Source: Bugula neritina (taxonomy: Eukaryota; Bryozoa; Gymnolaemata; Cheilostomatida; Bugulidae). From it: a DNA stretch of 64,000 nt. Below the pieces are notes generated by a model. The model was not told the DNA's origin and did not search any database. It was given only the letters and a program-made list of their open reading frames with translations. A program made the position numbers and the translations under genes. Below are positions 1 to 14,100 of this stretch, in pieces. Every line of letters starts with the position of its first letter. The stretch's first letter is position 1. The stretch lies in NCBI GenBank assembly GCA_964035545.1, contig OZ037768.1:1101501-1165500 (forward strand), written 5' to 3'.

Positions 1-129
1 CGGACTGGGAGGATCAAGTACAGAAATAAAGATATACAGCACACACTATTCAACACTCTCTCTTATCTCTTCTCTTACAAGGAGTTATGTTCTCTGCCTG
101 ACTTCATTCAATAACTCACAAATTACTAC

Positions 130-310
130 ACTATGACATAAAGTAGTAGTCCATACTATTGGTAGTGAGAGTTTACTATAACATAAATCAGTAGTCCATA
201 CTATTAGTAGTGAGAGTTTACTATAACATAAAGCAGTAGTTCATACTATTAGTAGTAAGAGTTTACTATAACATAAAGCAGTAGTTCATACTATTAGTAG
301 TAGGAGTTTC
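130..310. repeat. 45-bp minisatellite at a minus-strand PARP donor site
   Basis: About four copies of a 45-bp unit. On the minus strand each contains AATAGTATGAAC or a close variant, the sequence of the 5' splice site of the exon ending at 292. Confidence 0.8.
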
Positions 311-3300
311 TTCAGACTGAAAACTTTCAGACTCATCAGCAATAGATGCAACCACAACTACACCATCCTTCAGTGAGTGTGTCTTTATGGAAACCATCAG
401 CTGTGCAGCTGAAAGAGGAGAATTTTAAATATTTTGAACCAATGGATGGTGAAAACAAAACATTTAAGGTGTCATCACTATATAGCTATATAATTACCTG
501 CTACATACACTATATAACTATATAATTACCTGCTACATACAGTGTAAAATAGTAAGCAAATTATGAAGTGTAAAAACTAGATTTTGGCATTACTTCAATC
601 CAGCAAAATTTGTTAAGAATTTGCTACAAAAAATTTGCTACTAAAACATTGAAATCAATACACTAGACAGTGAACGGTAACGCTACTAAGTTGCTACTAA
701 GTGGCAGTTAAGTAGGAAACTGAAATAAAATCCGTTACTATACTATCTCTACACTATACTACTCTATACTATACTACTCTACACACTATACTACTATATA
801 CTATACTACTCTATACACTATACTACACTCTATACTACTCTATCTCTATACTATATTATATCTATGCTATACTATCTCTACACTATACCATCTCTACACT
901 ACTCTATCTCTATACTATATTATATCTATGCTATACCATCTCTACACTATACCATCTCTACCCTACTCTATCTCTATGCTATATTATATCTATGCTATAC
1001 CATCTCTACACTACTCTATCTTTACACCACTTAGCCGTGTAGGTAGTTAAAGTAGCCTACTTTCACTGACATTTCCTGGGTCAACTATAGTGTAATTAAA
1101 CTCATAGTATTCTGCTTACTTCATTCAGATAACATAAGTTATACCAGGGCAGTTCAGTGAATTTGCTAAAGAGTTTGTAGCCTAAAGTTTTGGAAAACTA
1201 GGGAGAGACTAGCTCTACATGACGAAATTTTCAGGAACTCAATGCTTCAGTTATAGCTGTAGCATAAATAGATTGCAACAACTTTTATTTTGTTAGCTTT
1301 TATTTAATTTACACTAAAAACAACTAAATTAAAAATTACATTATTGCATAGTATATTTTCAGTTAGTTGGTTTTGTCAAACTCAAAATACTTATTACAAG
1401 CTTAAAATATAAACAAGATTGTCTCAATATGCACAGCTGTGCAGTTAGAATAAAGATATTAATAGATTTAATTCACTAGCTAATGAAAATCTCTTACCTT
1501 GACCTGGCAGAGAAATGGAATCTTCATCATAAAACAATTGTGCAGATATAACCAGTGTCGTTTCAACTATCTCTCCCAGTCTGGCCAGATTGGCTGCTTC
1601 TAAAATAGAAGTTATAAAAGTATAGTTAGTAGGGGTAACAGGGGGGGGGGGGCACAACGGGCCGAATTTTGCATTTGTTGCTCTCATTCGTCTGTTTTTC
1701 AAGTTACTAGTTCAATAATCTCTAGTCTTAATGCTATATCTGTGGTCTATTACAGGTACCAGTTTGTTGTTTCAATCTCTTTCACAACTTTCAGAATAAT
1801 GAAATTTTCATGACGAAAAAATTGGCCCATTGTGCCCCGTGTAATGGGATTACGTAGTATAATAATGGAGTCGTCCCCTCCTGTATAGGAATACTTATAA
1901 CTATGTTCTACTATCCAATCAGAAGGACCGAAAGGCAAGGTTCCGGTCAAGTGACTGTTCGCGGGTTAGCTAGAAGAAACCATGTGTGTTGAGAGCAGGG
2001 GCTCGTAGTAGTAAGGCGTGTTATAATTGATTTGATGTATTGTGGTTTTGACATACTGTTATAATTATGTTTATCGAATTAAATAAAGGTTATCGTAAGC
2101 AAGCTCTGTTAGTAGTTGCTAGTTAAATTGAAACTAAATACGCAGGCAATCCACGCTTGATAATTGTGTTAAAACTCACAACACCCGGTACCGGGGTACA
2201 ATGGGCCACTGGGTGGGACACAGCAAATATATTGAAATTTTGCGTATTTTGTTACATCTGATCTTTATTTATTTAATAATACAAATAAATAAAGATACTC
2301 TTTCAGATCTACAGCAAAATTCATGTTTTAGCTGTACAGTTTGTGCCACTACGGATAGCAGAGGAAGGCAAAATCAAACGCACGTCACTCGGTTCTGCAG
2401 TGCCATTATCATTACTGTTTAAAACTAAAAATGTTCTGTTATTTTCACTTCAGAGCAACGTTTATTAAAAAAAAACTTTACTAAAATGTACTACAAAATT
2501 CTGAGTGAACTTTTTTCAATGAACTGTAGCTAAGGTGCATGCATGGCTGAGGTTTGTGACTGGAGTACGGAAGGGAGAGGGGGGAGCAAATGAGCAAATC
2601 ACAATTTATTTCAGTCAAATGCATGTATATTCCCTCAATGGTGTAATATATAATGATTATCATGACTATCTACTAGTAGCAACAGCAGAGTGTTTTGTAT
2701 TATGTATAAAATGGCAAAGCTTTAACCTCCCCAGATGTATGTATTGGGGGAGCTTCAACTTGTAGTTTTGTAGTCGTACCATGATGTCTTTGATATTTTA
2801 CAAAAAGGTCAGAAATGGCTATATCTATAGATTTTAGTAACATCTCAATCAACCTTTTGGGCAAACAAACTAATAACAGTGATCAGGGTGCAATAATCAG
2901 GTGGCCCATTGTACCCCGGTCAGCGTGGCCCATTGTGCCCCGTGTGGCCAAATTGAAAATAAATGTGCCTCGAGGAAAATTTATTTCAGTGTTTGCTGTT
3001 ATACTAGTTAAGCATTGTAGAGACAAGCAATGGCAACAATATTAGTAAATTCTAAGCTTCTTGCCTTTGAGTGTAAAAAGTTATAAGGCTTCAACGACAT
3101 CCTAAAAAATTTACAAAAAGTAGGTAAAAACAGGTTTTTACTCGTCTTTTCAACACGTATGTTCCGCAAGTGTTGAAACTACAAAGGCTGAATAATTATG
3201 TCAATATCTTTTTATGAAAAAAAATCACAACTCTAAGTCAATAAGTTCTCTCACAATTTGGCTGGCTTTTTGTACCCCTATGACCGTTGTGCCCCTCCCC

Positions 3301-5470
3301 CCCCCCCCCCCCCCGTTACCCCTATTGCGACCCACAAATCAACTTTCATAAACCTGTTATGAACACTAATAATTAGTAATCTTATTTTTCTGTCACAGGC
3401 AAATGTCATCTGAGTCAATACAACTGCATTTACCTTGAGGTGTAGGAAACTCAACTTGAAACGTTGTACTGTTGACTAGTTGAATATCAGAGCAGTGAAA
3501 GTTGTGTTTATTGAGTGTTTTCCTTAAAAATCTCAAAGATACTGCTGCAGAGCACTTGAGTATCACTTTATTAGATGGCTCAACAAACTTTCTAACTTTG
3601 AATTTGCTTGTTTCATCATTTGGTTCCAGGAGATATCCATCTGCTTCTCTCAAAACCTCATCAGCTCCTAGAAAATGTGAAAGAAGTTTTCTGTCCCCTC
3701 TGTATATTATAAAACAATAACCAAAGAGATTTTTTGATACAAGTAGTATTTAAATTATATGAACTAAGCCTAAAGAATTTCATTAAATAAGAAGTTTCTT
3801 CTGTTAAGAACAAGGATGTTATTACTAAATACACATTACCTATTACTTTGGTGTCATCCCACATGGATGCTTTCCAGTTAGGCGCTATTTATTTATTTTG
3901 ATACAGTATATATTTTATGTGCAATTTATTTGAATATTATTGAAATATACATATATTTAAATAAACTTGGATCAATTGCTTGTTATTTAGCGCATAAAGA
4001 AATTCCTTCGATCTGCATTAACTTATTATTTTGCCTTTTCTATACTTCTTGTTGTTTAGAAAGATATTTCAGTAATAAGTACCTATTCATTAAGGACAAT
4101 GTCTATTACTAATGTATTACTGTTTGTCTGTCCTACACAAATTCGTGAAAATTGAGCTATTATTCCAGATAATTTATATTAGCTATTATAGCTATCAGCA
4201 TATTAGCTGTTTAGCAATTAATACAACAGTTATGTAGGTGCCATCTACTTGGGATGAAACCAACACTTTCTTTGAAAAGGTCAAACATAACCACTGATTG
4301 GAATATTACAAGAAATTGCAGTTTTTTATTCATATTGTTTAGTATAGGAGGAAGAAAAGTCAATGTTCTATTCTAGTCTTCAGTTAGTTCTCACAATATT
4401 GATTATATACCAACCATCCCTGGTAAGTGTCATCACAAACGTATCAGCCTCGGCATTATATGTCACATGATCCAAAGTCAAATATGGCTGTGTTCCGATG
4501 AAGTAATCAACCAGCTCTTCTTTAGAGAGTTCGTTTGGTGGCTCGTTTGGGAACTCGTACACTTCCACATCTACCAAAATACAAAGTTACTAAACTGTAG
4601 TTAATTGCAAGTGTCTTTGGCAGTTTTAATCATTTATAATAAACCGAAGAAAAAGTGTGCCACAACCAAATAAGTTAATCAAACTGTTAACAAATTTTGA
4701 TTTGTTTCTTTATTACAAAATCTTGTAATAAAGAAGTATGCTGCCAAAAGGCCGTGCTGCTGCTGAGCTGTGGTCCTCCTTTGTTGTGTTGCTGGCGTTG
4801 AGATGTGCGATAACAACTAGCCAGTCTATCTGACATAATTTAGCCAAGCCTAAGAAAAGGTTTCCATGATATAGGAAAATCTTGGTGAATCAAATGATGC
4901 TAGCGCATAAAGCTCTGTAGGAGTTCTTGTAGATTCTTAACTGAATGTGAAAATGTGCTTTCAATAAGGAGGCATAACCAGCACTTTGATTGTTATACAG
5001 TTGTTCGCATGTCATGACAGCTGTGAATTTCTCCATAAATAATTATTTCTTTCTGTTTTTATAGCAGCACAAGAGCAATTATCATTTGATTCTTATCCTA
5101 ATATGACCAATGATATTTACTGAGAATCAAACCGATGACATGAATCATGACTGCTCCCTTGCCCCTTTACTTATCATCTACATAAAAAGTAAATCGGTTT
5201 TTATATATAAGCTTCACACTTCATACCCATTAAAACATTAACTTACAAACTGTGGGCTTTTCATCACACATGCTCCAGTCTTTTGCTTCTTCTTCAAGTT
5301 CTGTAACAATAGATAACATAACTTAGTAGTTCTCACTCTAAGTCATAGCAAAGCAGTGCCAGCTTTGCACTCCTCTGGTGAGTTGCAGAAAAAAATCAGA
5401 CTCATCTCAAAAACATTTTAGATTTATTCTTGCAAAGTTTACCAGAATTTGCAACATTTTCTGACTCCAT
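292..5470 (-). CDS. PARP14-like protein, 5' part (continues beyond the left edge)
   Basis: Six exons read on the minus strand: 5470-5443, 5300-5247, 4570-4415, 3667-3434, 1599-1498 and 408-292. All introns are phase 1 with good GT-AG sites. The first exon encodes MESENVANS, then an acidic exon follows. The third exon starts VEVYEFPNEPPN and mirrors exon 4 of the plus-strand gene (IEVYEFPDD). The 234-nt exon mirrors exon 5 there. The 117-nt last exon (MVSIKTHSLKDGVVV) matches exon 14 of that gene (VVSIGEHSLKN), also 117 nt. It is therefore a divergently transcribed paralogue lacking the first RRM, the low-complexity linker and the exon 11-13 block. The modules seen are RRM/KH-like; macro and catalytic domains would lie off the window. 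A 1.7-kb transposon occupies the intron between exons 4 and 5. Family assignment rests on paralogy with the complete neighbour. Confidence 0.8.
740..1025. repeat. Low-complexity CTCTATACTATAC-type tandem repeats
   Basis: Irregular pyrimidine/TA-rich units (CTCTATACTATA, ATCTCTACACTA) fill this intron stretch of the minus-strand PARP gene. Confidence 0.8.
1632..3322. mobile_element. Non-autonomous DNA transposon, about 1.7 kb, TA target duplication
   Basis: The termini are inverted: GGGGTAACA plus a G-run and GGCACAACGG on the left, with the reverse complement on the right (C-run, GTTACCCC). Each end is flanked by TA. Inside, the motif GGCCCATTGTRCCCC recurs in both orientations near 1824, 2190, 2900 and 2928. 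There is no long ORF, so no transposase. It lies in an intron of the minus-strand PARP gene. The TA duplication suits Tc1/mariner-like elements, but superfamily is uncertain. Confidence 0.7.
3875..4270 (+). mobile_element. Fragment related to the hAT-like element at 32640-33778
   Basis: The segment from GCGCTATTTATTTATTTTGA onward matches the reverse complement of about 32890-33225 with scattered differences. No termini are visible here, so it is a truncated or diverged copy in an intron of the minus-strand PARP gene. Confidence 0.75.
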
Positions 5471-8137
5471 TTGAATTGTCTGTTTGTCTGTACAGTCAGA
5501 AGTATAACACTGACTCACTGAATTCCTTCAACATCCAACACCTGCATGACAAAATGTTCACACAAATATACTTTCAAACTCACTGAAATATTGTATGATC
5601 ACAACCAAAGCTGAAAATAATTAATTGATATAATTGGTTTTTAAGTTATACTTATATAAACAAAAGGCAGAGTTGCAATTAATGAATTTTTGTACGCAAT
5701 TTGTTCACCACTTTCTAGGTCACCACACATGGAGCAGCCATGGTCTAGGGGTTAGAGCATTTGCTTAGTGAACACGAAGTCACGGGTTCGAACCCCGACA
5801 AAGGCTGTTGCCAATTGGTGATGTTAGGAAGAACTTCTAGTCATAATTGCTCCTGTGCTTCATCTGAACAAGTCCTTAGCCCTATCTAACAAAAACCCTT
5901 TTTGTCAGGGGTTTCTCACAGGGATAACGATTATAAACTTGAATGAGTATTTTCTAGGTCACCACACCAGTTTCTGCTAAGTCTAACCACTAATACTAAT
6001 ACTAATAGTAATACTAATAGTAATGGTAATTATCAAGTCTGAAAGGCAACAGCAATTTTGATAATGAAAAATTTACTACAGTCTACAAATCCTAATATCT
6101 GTGAACGATTTAAATAAAAGTTTTAGAACTAATAAGTTATACAATCAGGCTTCAACGCAGAACAAATATATTCTTCAACCAAATTAAAATTCAATTTGAG
6201 TGAAACTGCATTTTATCACTTGCTCAGTACATTGCATTGACTGCAGGAGGCACCTGTTGCGTGAGAGTTTATTTTAGAAAGCCGTTCTAACTTTACAATG
6301 TATGGCTAGTCAACTAATAAACTGAGTGCAAAAACTGAGGCTACGAAACTGCTTTTACATAATCAAAGATTTAAATAAAGGGAATTCCCCGTGCTCTTTG
6401 GGAATTTTCTGTAGCCTGTTATTTTTGAGATTAGTCAATTTTTATAGCGGCCTATGTGAATCCGAGGTAAAATATATTTTTTGTGTTATAGAACTGGGTG
6501 TTGAACCAACATCCGCTTTAAGAGTAACGAAACTTGCTGCGCAGTAAGCGCAGATTTGCTTCAAATAAGACCTGTTCCGTCAAATTCAATATAGTATTAT
6601 TATGAATATGGCATATCCATGGTATATGCCGTATGACAAAAGTTCTAAATTTTTAACTCGTGGTTGCTTCTAAGCAATTCTCATTTAGGTTTAAAAACAG
6701 CATCGCTATGAAGTGTAACCGGAGTCTTGTTATTACCTATTCACTATGACTATGAGTTATGATTATTGGCTATTCTAGTATTTACTTTTAGTATTTGACT
6801 AAAAGTAAAAGTAAATCTTGTATTTATAGTTACTGTTAGAGTTATAGCGTATCACTAAGGCCTAATGTTATAGTTATTCTCTAAGTGAAGGTTAAAGTTT
6901 ATGAGTTAATCACCATGACCTGGCATGACCATCATCATGATCATGTCTGAGTCTGATGGTATTCAACCTCATATTCATATTGTAATTGATAATCATTATG
7001 GACATTATCAATATCAAGGTCAGAGCTTCAAAAAATTTTAATATGAATATGGTTAAAGTTACGTTTTACTTATTCGACGTGGTAATGCTAGTAGTAGTAC
7101 TAGTAGTAATACGATTCGTATTACTATTAGTAGTAGTATTATACTATTACTACTATAGTTCATACTGCATAGTGAATGTGATATTCATACTCATAGTCAT
7201 AGAGTCAGAGTGATAATGCTAGTACTTATATTAATAGTAATACTGTAATAGCAGCTAGTAATAGCAATACTAATAATAATAATAGTTATTACTCTTAGTC
7301 TTACAGTTGCTAATACAGTGATGCTAATGATCATACTTACAGTTACAATCAAACTGGTAGTAATACTAATAATATCAAGAATGATCCAGTATAATACTAA
7401 TAGTAATAGTAATACTTATTTTTAATTAGTTTATACTCTATTTATTATTTTGCATTTTTGATTTATCATTTTAAGAACTCTTCCCAGTCCTGAATCAGCT
7501 TGTGCTGCTCTGTGAGAATATAAAAGTGCAAAAGTACAAGCCTAAGGAGTGAGAAACTATGAACAATATCAATATGAACATAGTAATACTAATTGTATTA
7601 GTATTAAATTTATTTTTAAATTTTAGGGGATTATCATAATGATATTCATCATCAGTATTACTATTATTTATAACAGAAATGCACCAATGCTTGTAGCAAA
7701 TATGTATATTATTTGTTCATAAGTTTGCAACATTCTTACATTTTCTTCAACTCACATTGATTAGTAGAACTCTTAATAGGGTTTATTATAATTGACCCTC
7801 TGTGTACTTTCATTGCTTCAATATGTAAAAAGAATTATATGAATTTATTTAAGTGATAATCAAGGAGTGTGAGTGACTTATACTATTAATTGGCATTCAT
7901 TTCAAAGTAAATGGTATCAGTCAGTTTTGTTGAAATCGGTTCCATGAAGTAACATTGATTTGTATATCTATTTGCAAATTATGCATTTCATTTATTTTAT
8001 GAATAGCTATCTTTTAACTTTAAGAGATACACCATGTTGACACTTGACACAGATATAAAATTTTCAGGATGGAATATTATTGTTGAGTGAATATGCAAAT
8101 ATGGTCATATTTGTATTGTGATGTTTTAGTTAGTTTG
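5471..8137. other. Intergenic region between the divergent PARP genes
   Basis: It holds the SINE (5729-5950), TAATAC/AGTAAT simple repeats at about 5990-6020 and 7080-7430, and a short inverted GGCATATACC-like motif near 6610. No supported gene. It should contain both promoters, but I see no distinctive element. Confidence 0.7.
5729..5950 (+). mobile_element. tRNA-derived SINE with 17-bp target duplication
   Basis: The head has a pol III A box (TGGTCTAGGGGTTAGA) and B box (GGTTCGAACCC) within a degenerate tRNA-like 75-nt stretch; an unrelated tail follows. The copies TTTCTAGGTCACCACAC at 5712-5728 and 5951-5967 flank it exactly, proving insertion of a 222-bp unit. It lies between the two divergent PARP genes. 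Confidence 0.88.
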
Positions 8138-11100
8138 ATGGAGTCACCCAGAACTGTTTGGGTGACTCACCCATCATTTCAAAATCTCAACGAAAACGAT
8201 GAAGTTCAAGTCTCCAACTACTTCCAGTCAGTTCGGAGTAGCGGAGGTGGATCCATAGAAAGCGTACAGCGAGTGATGAGTCATGACAATCAGCAGACAT
8301 CAGCTCTTCTCTTCGAGTTCTCAGATGCTGCTAGTGAGTTTGAATTTATCATCTAAGCATGGCACAACGTCACTAAACATCATATTAAAAGATTTGCCTA
8401 GCTTAAAGGCATGACCCAAATTTCTCTTATCTTATTCTTGCTTCTCCAGTTTGTTTACGGAATAATGATTTGTTTTGTTGTTTTTTATTTATGAAACCTC
8501 GTCAGCCATTTTATAGCATGTCTTCACGTGTGAAAACTGAATGGTTTCTTTCACTGTTTGGGTAACTAGTATCAGTTTAAAGTATATATAACTAATTACT
8601 TTTAGAATATCACAAAAATATAAATAACATGAGATGCAGCTTGTTAGTAACTGTTAGTAGCTGTTTAACTTGTATTGTTCCTCTTCATGGTATTCTGATA
8701 TCAACTTTATCTGTACCTTTGCTGTAATATGTTCACTTGTTTTACACATTCCACCTACACACGTAATGTTTGGTAAACAATGTAGGTGCTGCTAGAGTGT
8801 GCTCCAGAAGTCACAGACTAGCAGACATCTTCTCTGTACCTGAAGACTATGCTCTACCAGAAAAGAGTTTGACAGTTACTATTCATGATCCAGACTTAGC
8901 TCTGCCTGCACCAGGTTAGTCTGTAAACACTGTGTTAATGTCCCTGACACCTGCTCAAGTTGAGTTTGATTAATATAGTCTAAGGTCCAAACTCCAAGTA
9001 CGTAATGAACCAGTCTGTGGCCTTGAGCTAAAGTTCAGAATAAAATATCTTTAGCTAGTCTCAGCTTACTATATCCTCGTGCAGTTCTCACAAATTCGGT
9101 CCATTTTACCTAATATAAGATATATTACCAAATATAAATCATGATACCAGTTTACCTGATTAGAATTTTTATTAAATCTCTAAAGTGTTTGTTATCTAAA
9201 ATTATTATTGTTGTCAAATAACACTTGATTTGATGGCAATCTATATAGTAACATTTAGTATGGCTTATAATATGTTATCACAAAATATATAGCCCCATTT
9301 CTTTCTTTCAACTCAGCATCAACTGGGGCAGATGACAGTGGCACCCAGAGCTGGGTTGTACTGGATGAGCTTGGAGACACACAGAATCAACATGCTGACA
9401 GTCCCGGGATTGCCATGCCAACTTACACCAGTATGATAAAGTCTGCAAGTGTGTGATTCTAGTAATCTATAACTACTACTAGCTAGCTACTAGAGACTAG
9501 TTACTAGCTACTAGTCATTAGTAACTAGTAGCTAGTGACTACTAGTCACTAGTAACTAGTAGCTAGTGACTACTAGCTACTAGCTAGCTACCTGTCACTA
9601 GTAGCTAACAACTACTAGTTACTAGTGACTAGCTACTAGTAACTAGTCACTAGTTAGATGCAGAAATTTTGTGGGATGAATGTCACTCAGGGAGAAACTC
9701 AACATTACTTCCTTCAAGAAATTTATAACTGAGACTAACCAAATGGTGTTCACTAGAATTGAATAGCGGGTTTTGGTTGACTGTTCTAGAGATCGAGGTG
9801 TACGAGTTCCCAGATGACTGCTACTCACATGAACTCATTTCCTACTTCGAAGGAGAGCCCTTTAAGGCCTACTGCCAGACCCCTGAGGATGACCTCAAGG
9901 ACGAGGACACTGGGAGTTTCATCATGGAGTTCAGTGAACCAGGTACTGGGAACTTCCAACTGTCTTAGTCATGTTTCTTCCCAGACAACTTGCTTCTGTA
10001 TTTTGATACAATTGAAGAGGCATAACTTGGCTGATAAATTAAAAGCTATCTGCCACTACTTCCACATAGCTTGTGTGGTAGCCATGAATGTAGCGCAATA
10101 AAGCCTTCATAGCTATATTCCTTTGAATTCTCATTATTGTTGTGCTGTTGCGCTATTAGGTAATTATATTGACAAGTAATATTTTTTCAACAGAACTTAA
10201 ATTGACAGAACTTTGAGTTTGACCTCTCACCAGATCTATTGACCTAAATACTACATTCCAACATGGAGTGTTACTGGTTGTAGAAATACAGAGAATTCTC
10301 GGTGTACCTAACCACTACCTAGATGAAGATGACACTGACACTATGATCAAAGTGAGGCTGCTCGCTGTTCCAGTAAAACAGGTTATGTTGAGCTTCTCTA
10401 AGGACGTCAGTTCTCGGCACATCAAAAAGTACATCCGAGATCTCAATTTGGAGAAGGTGCAACAAGTTCAGGGCAGTAAGAGAGACATCCTTGTTACGTT
10501 CAGCAATGCAGAAGGTAATCGAGGAGTTATTCTCCACCAAATTTCTTTTTCTAAACCTGATGAGTTGAGTTATTAACTGTTTTTATTAGTAAATGCAGGC
10601 AATACTCTGTTAGAATTTATCATATACTAGATATATTGATAACTCACTACTCTATACTCAAAGTTCCCTCTTAACTCACTACTCTATACTCACAGTTCCC
10701 TCCTAACTCACTACTCTATACTCACAGGTCTCTCTTAACTCACTACTCTATACTCACAGTTCCCTCTTAACTCACTACTCTATACTCACAGTTCCCTCTT
10801 AACTCACTACTCTATACTCACAGTTCTCTCTTAACTCACTACTCTATACTCACAGTTCCCTATTAACTCACTACTCTATACTCACAGTTCCCTCTTAACT
10901 CACTACTCTATACTCACAGTTCCCTCTTAACTCACTACTCTATACTCACAGTTCCCTCTCAACTCACTACTCTATACTGACAGTTCTCTCTTAACTCACT
11001 ACTCTATACTCACAGTTCTCTCTTAACTCACTACTCTATACTCACAGTTCCCTCTCAACTCACTACTCTATACTGACAGTTCTCTCTTAACTCACTACTC

Positions 11101-14100
11101 TATACTCACAGTTCCCTCTTAACTCACTACTCTATACTCACAGTTCCCTCTTAACTCACTACTCTATACTCACAGTTCCTTCTTAACTCACTACTCTATA
11201 CTCACAGTTCCCTCTTAACTCACTACTCTATTTTATATTCACAGATGCTGAGAGATATGCCAGTCAAGGAACTGTCACCTTCCAGCCTGGGCTCTCAGCT
11301 ACAGTGAAACTGTGTGAAGACTCTACACACCTTGACCTCATGAGTGCATCCTCAATCATGCCTTCCAGTTCTTGGACCACAGGCTCTGAATATTCTGGTA
11401 TTCTACAGTTTCTTTGACCTTGTGAAAATTAATCAGATTTTTTGTTTTTCCTCCTTATACCAGCAGTTTGTGTGCTTTTCTGTGTTTTCTAGCCAAAACG
11501 CTTCTTGTCCTGTGTAATTACTTACTACTGGACATATTTTGTAGCCACAGTAGTACCAGCATTAGTACTAGTAGTAGTAGTAGCGGTAGTGGTAGCAGCA
11601 TTAGTACTAGTAGTAGTAGCAGTAGCAGTACTAGTGGTGGTGGTAGTAGTAGTACTAGTGGTGGTGGTAGTAGTACTAGTGGTATTAGTAGTACTAGTGG
11701 TATTAGTAGTAGTAGTGGTAGTAGTAGTAGTAGAAGTGGTAACAGTACTGGTGGATATTTGAAGGTAAAACTATTATCTACTGCATGTCAAGATATCAAA
11801 TACATCAAGTATTTTGTTATCAGTGAATATCTCTTGTATATCTGCCGGCCCTCTGTAGTATAAAGTACAATATATGCGCACAGCTCACCACACTGTTCAC
11901 CACACAGTTCACCACACTGTTCACCACACTGTTCACCACACTGTTCACCACACAGTTCACCACACACCTGGAACCACACATCAAAGGGTTTTTCTCACCC
12001 AACACTTTAATATATCATTTGAGTTTTCTTGAATTTGCCTGGCAGTAAAATGTGTGCAGATGAAAATAAACTCAGTAGAATAGAGGAGAAAATAACGTTA
12101 TGAGAGCCTCATGTAAGGGTACATATGTTTTCATAGTGTAAGACACCTTCCACCAGCTAGTGTCAATCTACTTCTAGTGTTTTAGGGTTAACAAGAAACA
12201 GCTGGAATGTCGGCAGTCTCCTACTTCCTGTTGATATAAGGTCATAATTTATTCGAATTTAGATTTCGCGAATAACCGAATAACTAAAATTATTCATTAC
12301 TCATTACCCACTATGTTTTATAGTGTGAAAAAGGTTTTGTAAGCAGCTAGCATAATGTCTGAAAATGTGTTGTTCTTCAAAGCAAATATTCATATACATT
12401 TGAGTGGCGCAGGAATGGCGTGGGGCTAGTGTCTTGTACACTCTCAGCTTAGTGCTCAGTGCTGGGCCCCACACAGGGCCAGGCCTTATAATATATTATA
12501 ACTTACATACCAGTGAGATATATTGTATATAATATATTATAACTTACATACCAGTGAGATATATTGTATATAATATATTATAACTTACATACCAGTGAGA
12601 TATATTGTATATAATATATTATAACTTACATACCAGTGAGATATATTGTATATAATATATTATAACTTGCATACCAGTGAGATATATTGTATATAATATA
12701 TTATAACTTACATACCAGTGAGATATATTGTATATAATATATTATGACTTACATACCAGTGAGATATATTGTATATAATATATTATAACTTACATACCAA
12801 TAAAGTTATGAAGACTCGTTTAGATTGCTTTCAACCCATACTCCCATCACTTTGTAAGGAAGTATTACCTATTATTCTGTTGTCAACAGATAGATGCGAT
12901 AGCCCGATTAGTATGCAAGGCATCTCCTTGACACCGGGAGACTTTTCTCTAACTCAATCTACCTATCAACAACGACAAAGAAGCAAGCCCCCTGCTGGCT
13001 ACACTCTTGCAGGCTCTCCCCGACAACACATCGGTCTTTCAGGTAGCGCTGCACAAACAGAAGCTGCCAGTCCGAGAACACAGTCTACAATCCTGCCAAA
13101 AGGTCAAGGACAGTCTCCAAACCTGCCGAAAGGTCAAGGACAGTCTCCAGACCTGCCAAAAGGTCAAGGACAGTCTCCAGACCTACCAAAAGGTCAAGGA
13201 CAGTCTCCAATCCTGCCAAAAGGTCAAGGACAGTCTCCAGACCTGCCAAAAGGTCAAGGACAGTCTCCAGACCTGCCAAAAGGTGGCACCAGTAAAAACT
13301 TATAGTTATTGTCGTAATTTTGTTATAAATTATTTTCTTTGAGCAATAATGCATTTGTGGTGTTACAAATAGCTATAATGTGAATATAGGTTTTAATTTT
13401 AGACTCTTGCATGGCTGATGGTAAATTTTATGTACTATGGTTGCTACAGATTCCACTTTAATAATAATACTGAGATTTGAAAGCAGGCTTATTATTGCAT
13501 TATTATTGCAATACAAAACTCCTACAACTTGATATAGTTACACTATATTACTAGTTACTAGTAGCTAGTTACTAGTTACTAGCAGCTAGTTGCTAGTAGT
13601 CAGTTACTAGAGGCTAGTTGCTAGTTATTAGTAGCTAGTTACTAGTTATTAGTAGCTAGTTACTAGAGGCTTTAGATATGGAAAAACTCATGATTTTCTG
13701 ACATCACCAACAGCCATACCAGGGTGTTGTTCTGCCAGCCAACATGATCTGTCTCTGTAACCAGTAGACAGCAGCTGCTTCCTGCAGCCATGTTTCATTA
13801 CACGCTGTTACTTTATTGTGACGGTTGCTCTCTTTTAGGTACCGCAAAACCCAAGCCCGCGTCCAGAGAGCCCCAGCGCCCTATTCAAGCCGTCCAGGAG
13901 GGAGGTGGTATGTCACTTTCTGTGTTCTAGCCGTTTTTACTCTCAGCTAAGCATTTAGAATAATCTAGATATATGTAAATATCGTCTGCTGCTATATATT
14001 CTAGGTCACAGCTATAGCGTCTGCTGCTATATATTCTAGGTCACAGTTATATCGTCTGCTGCTATATATTCTAGGTCACAGTTATATCGTCTGCCACTAT

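Larger units (their letters stand above)
8138..11397 (+). other. PARP14-like exons 1-6: N-terminal RRM/KH-like modules
   Basis: Exons: 8138-8333, 8786-8914, 9317-9430, 9790-9942, 10284-10514 and 11245-11397. All junctions are phase 1. Exon 1 (VWVTHPSFQNLNENDEV, then a SGGGSIESVQ turn) has the RRM pattern of PARP10/PARP14 N-termini, including the SGGG loop. Exons 5 and 6 form one further alpha-beta module (VMLSFSKDVSSRHIKKYI). Exons 4-6 are the part shared with the minus-strand paralogue. Confidence 0.85.

Noticed and set aside
5733-5815. tRNA gene
   Set aside because: A and B boxes are present, but the anticodon stem does not pair well, and the unit extends into a non-tRNA tail bounded by a 17-bp target duplication, so it is a SINE head.
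11468-11863. Ser/Gly-rich exon between PARP exons 6 and 7
   Set aside because: The Ser-rich frame has no acceptor in the right phase, while exon 6 joins exon 7 directly in phase 1.
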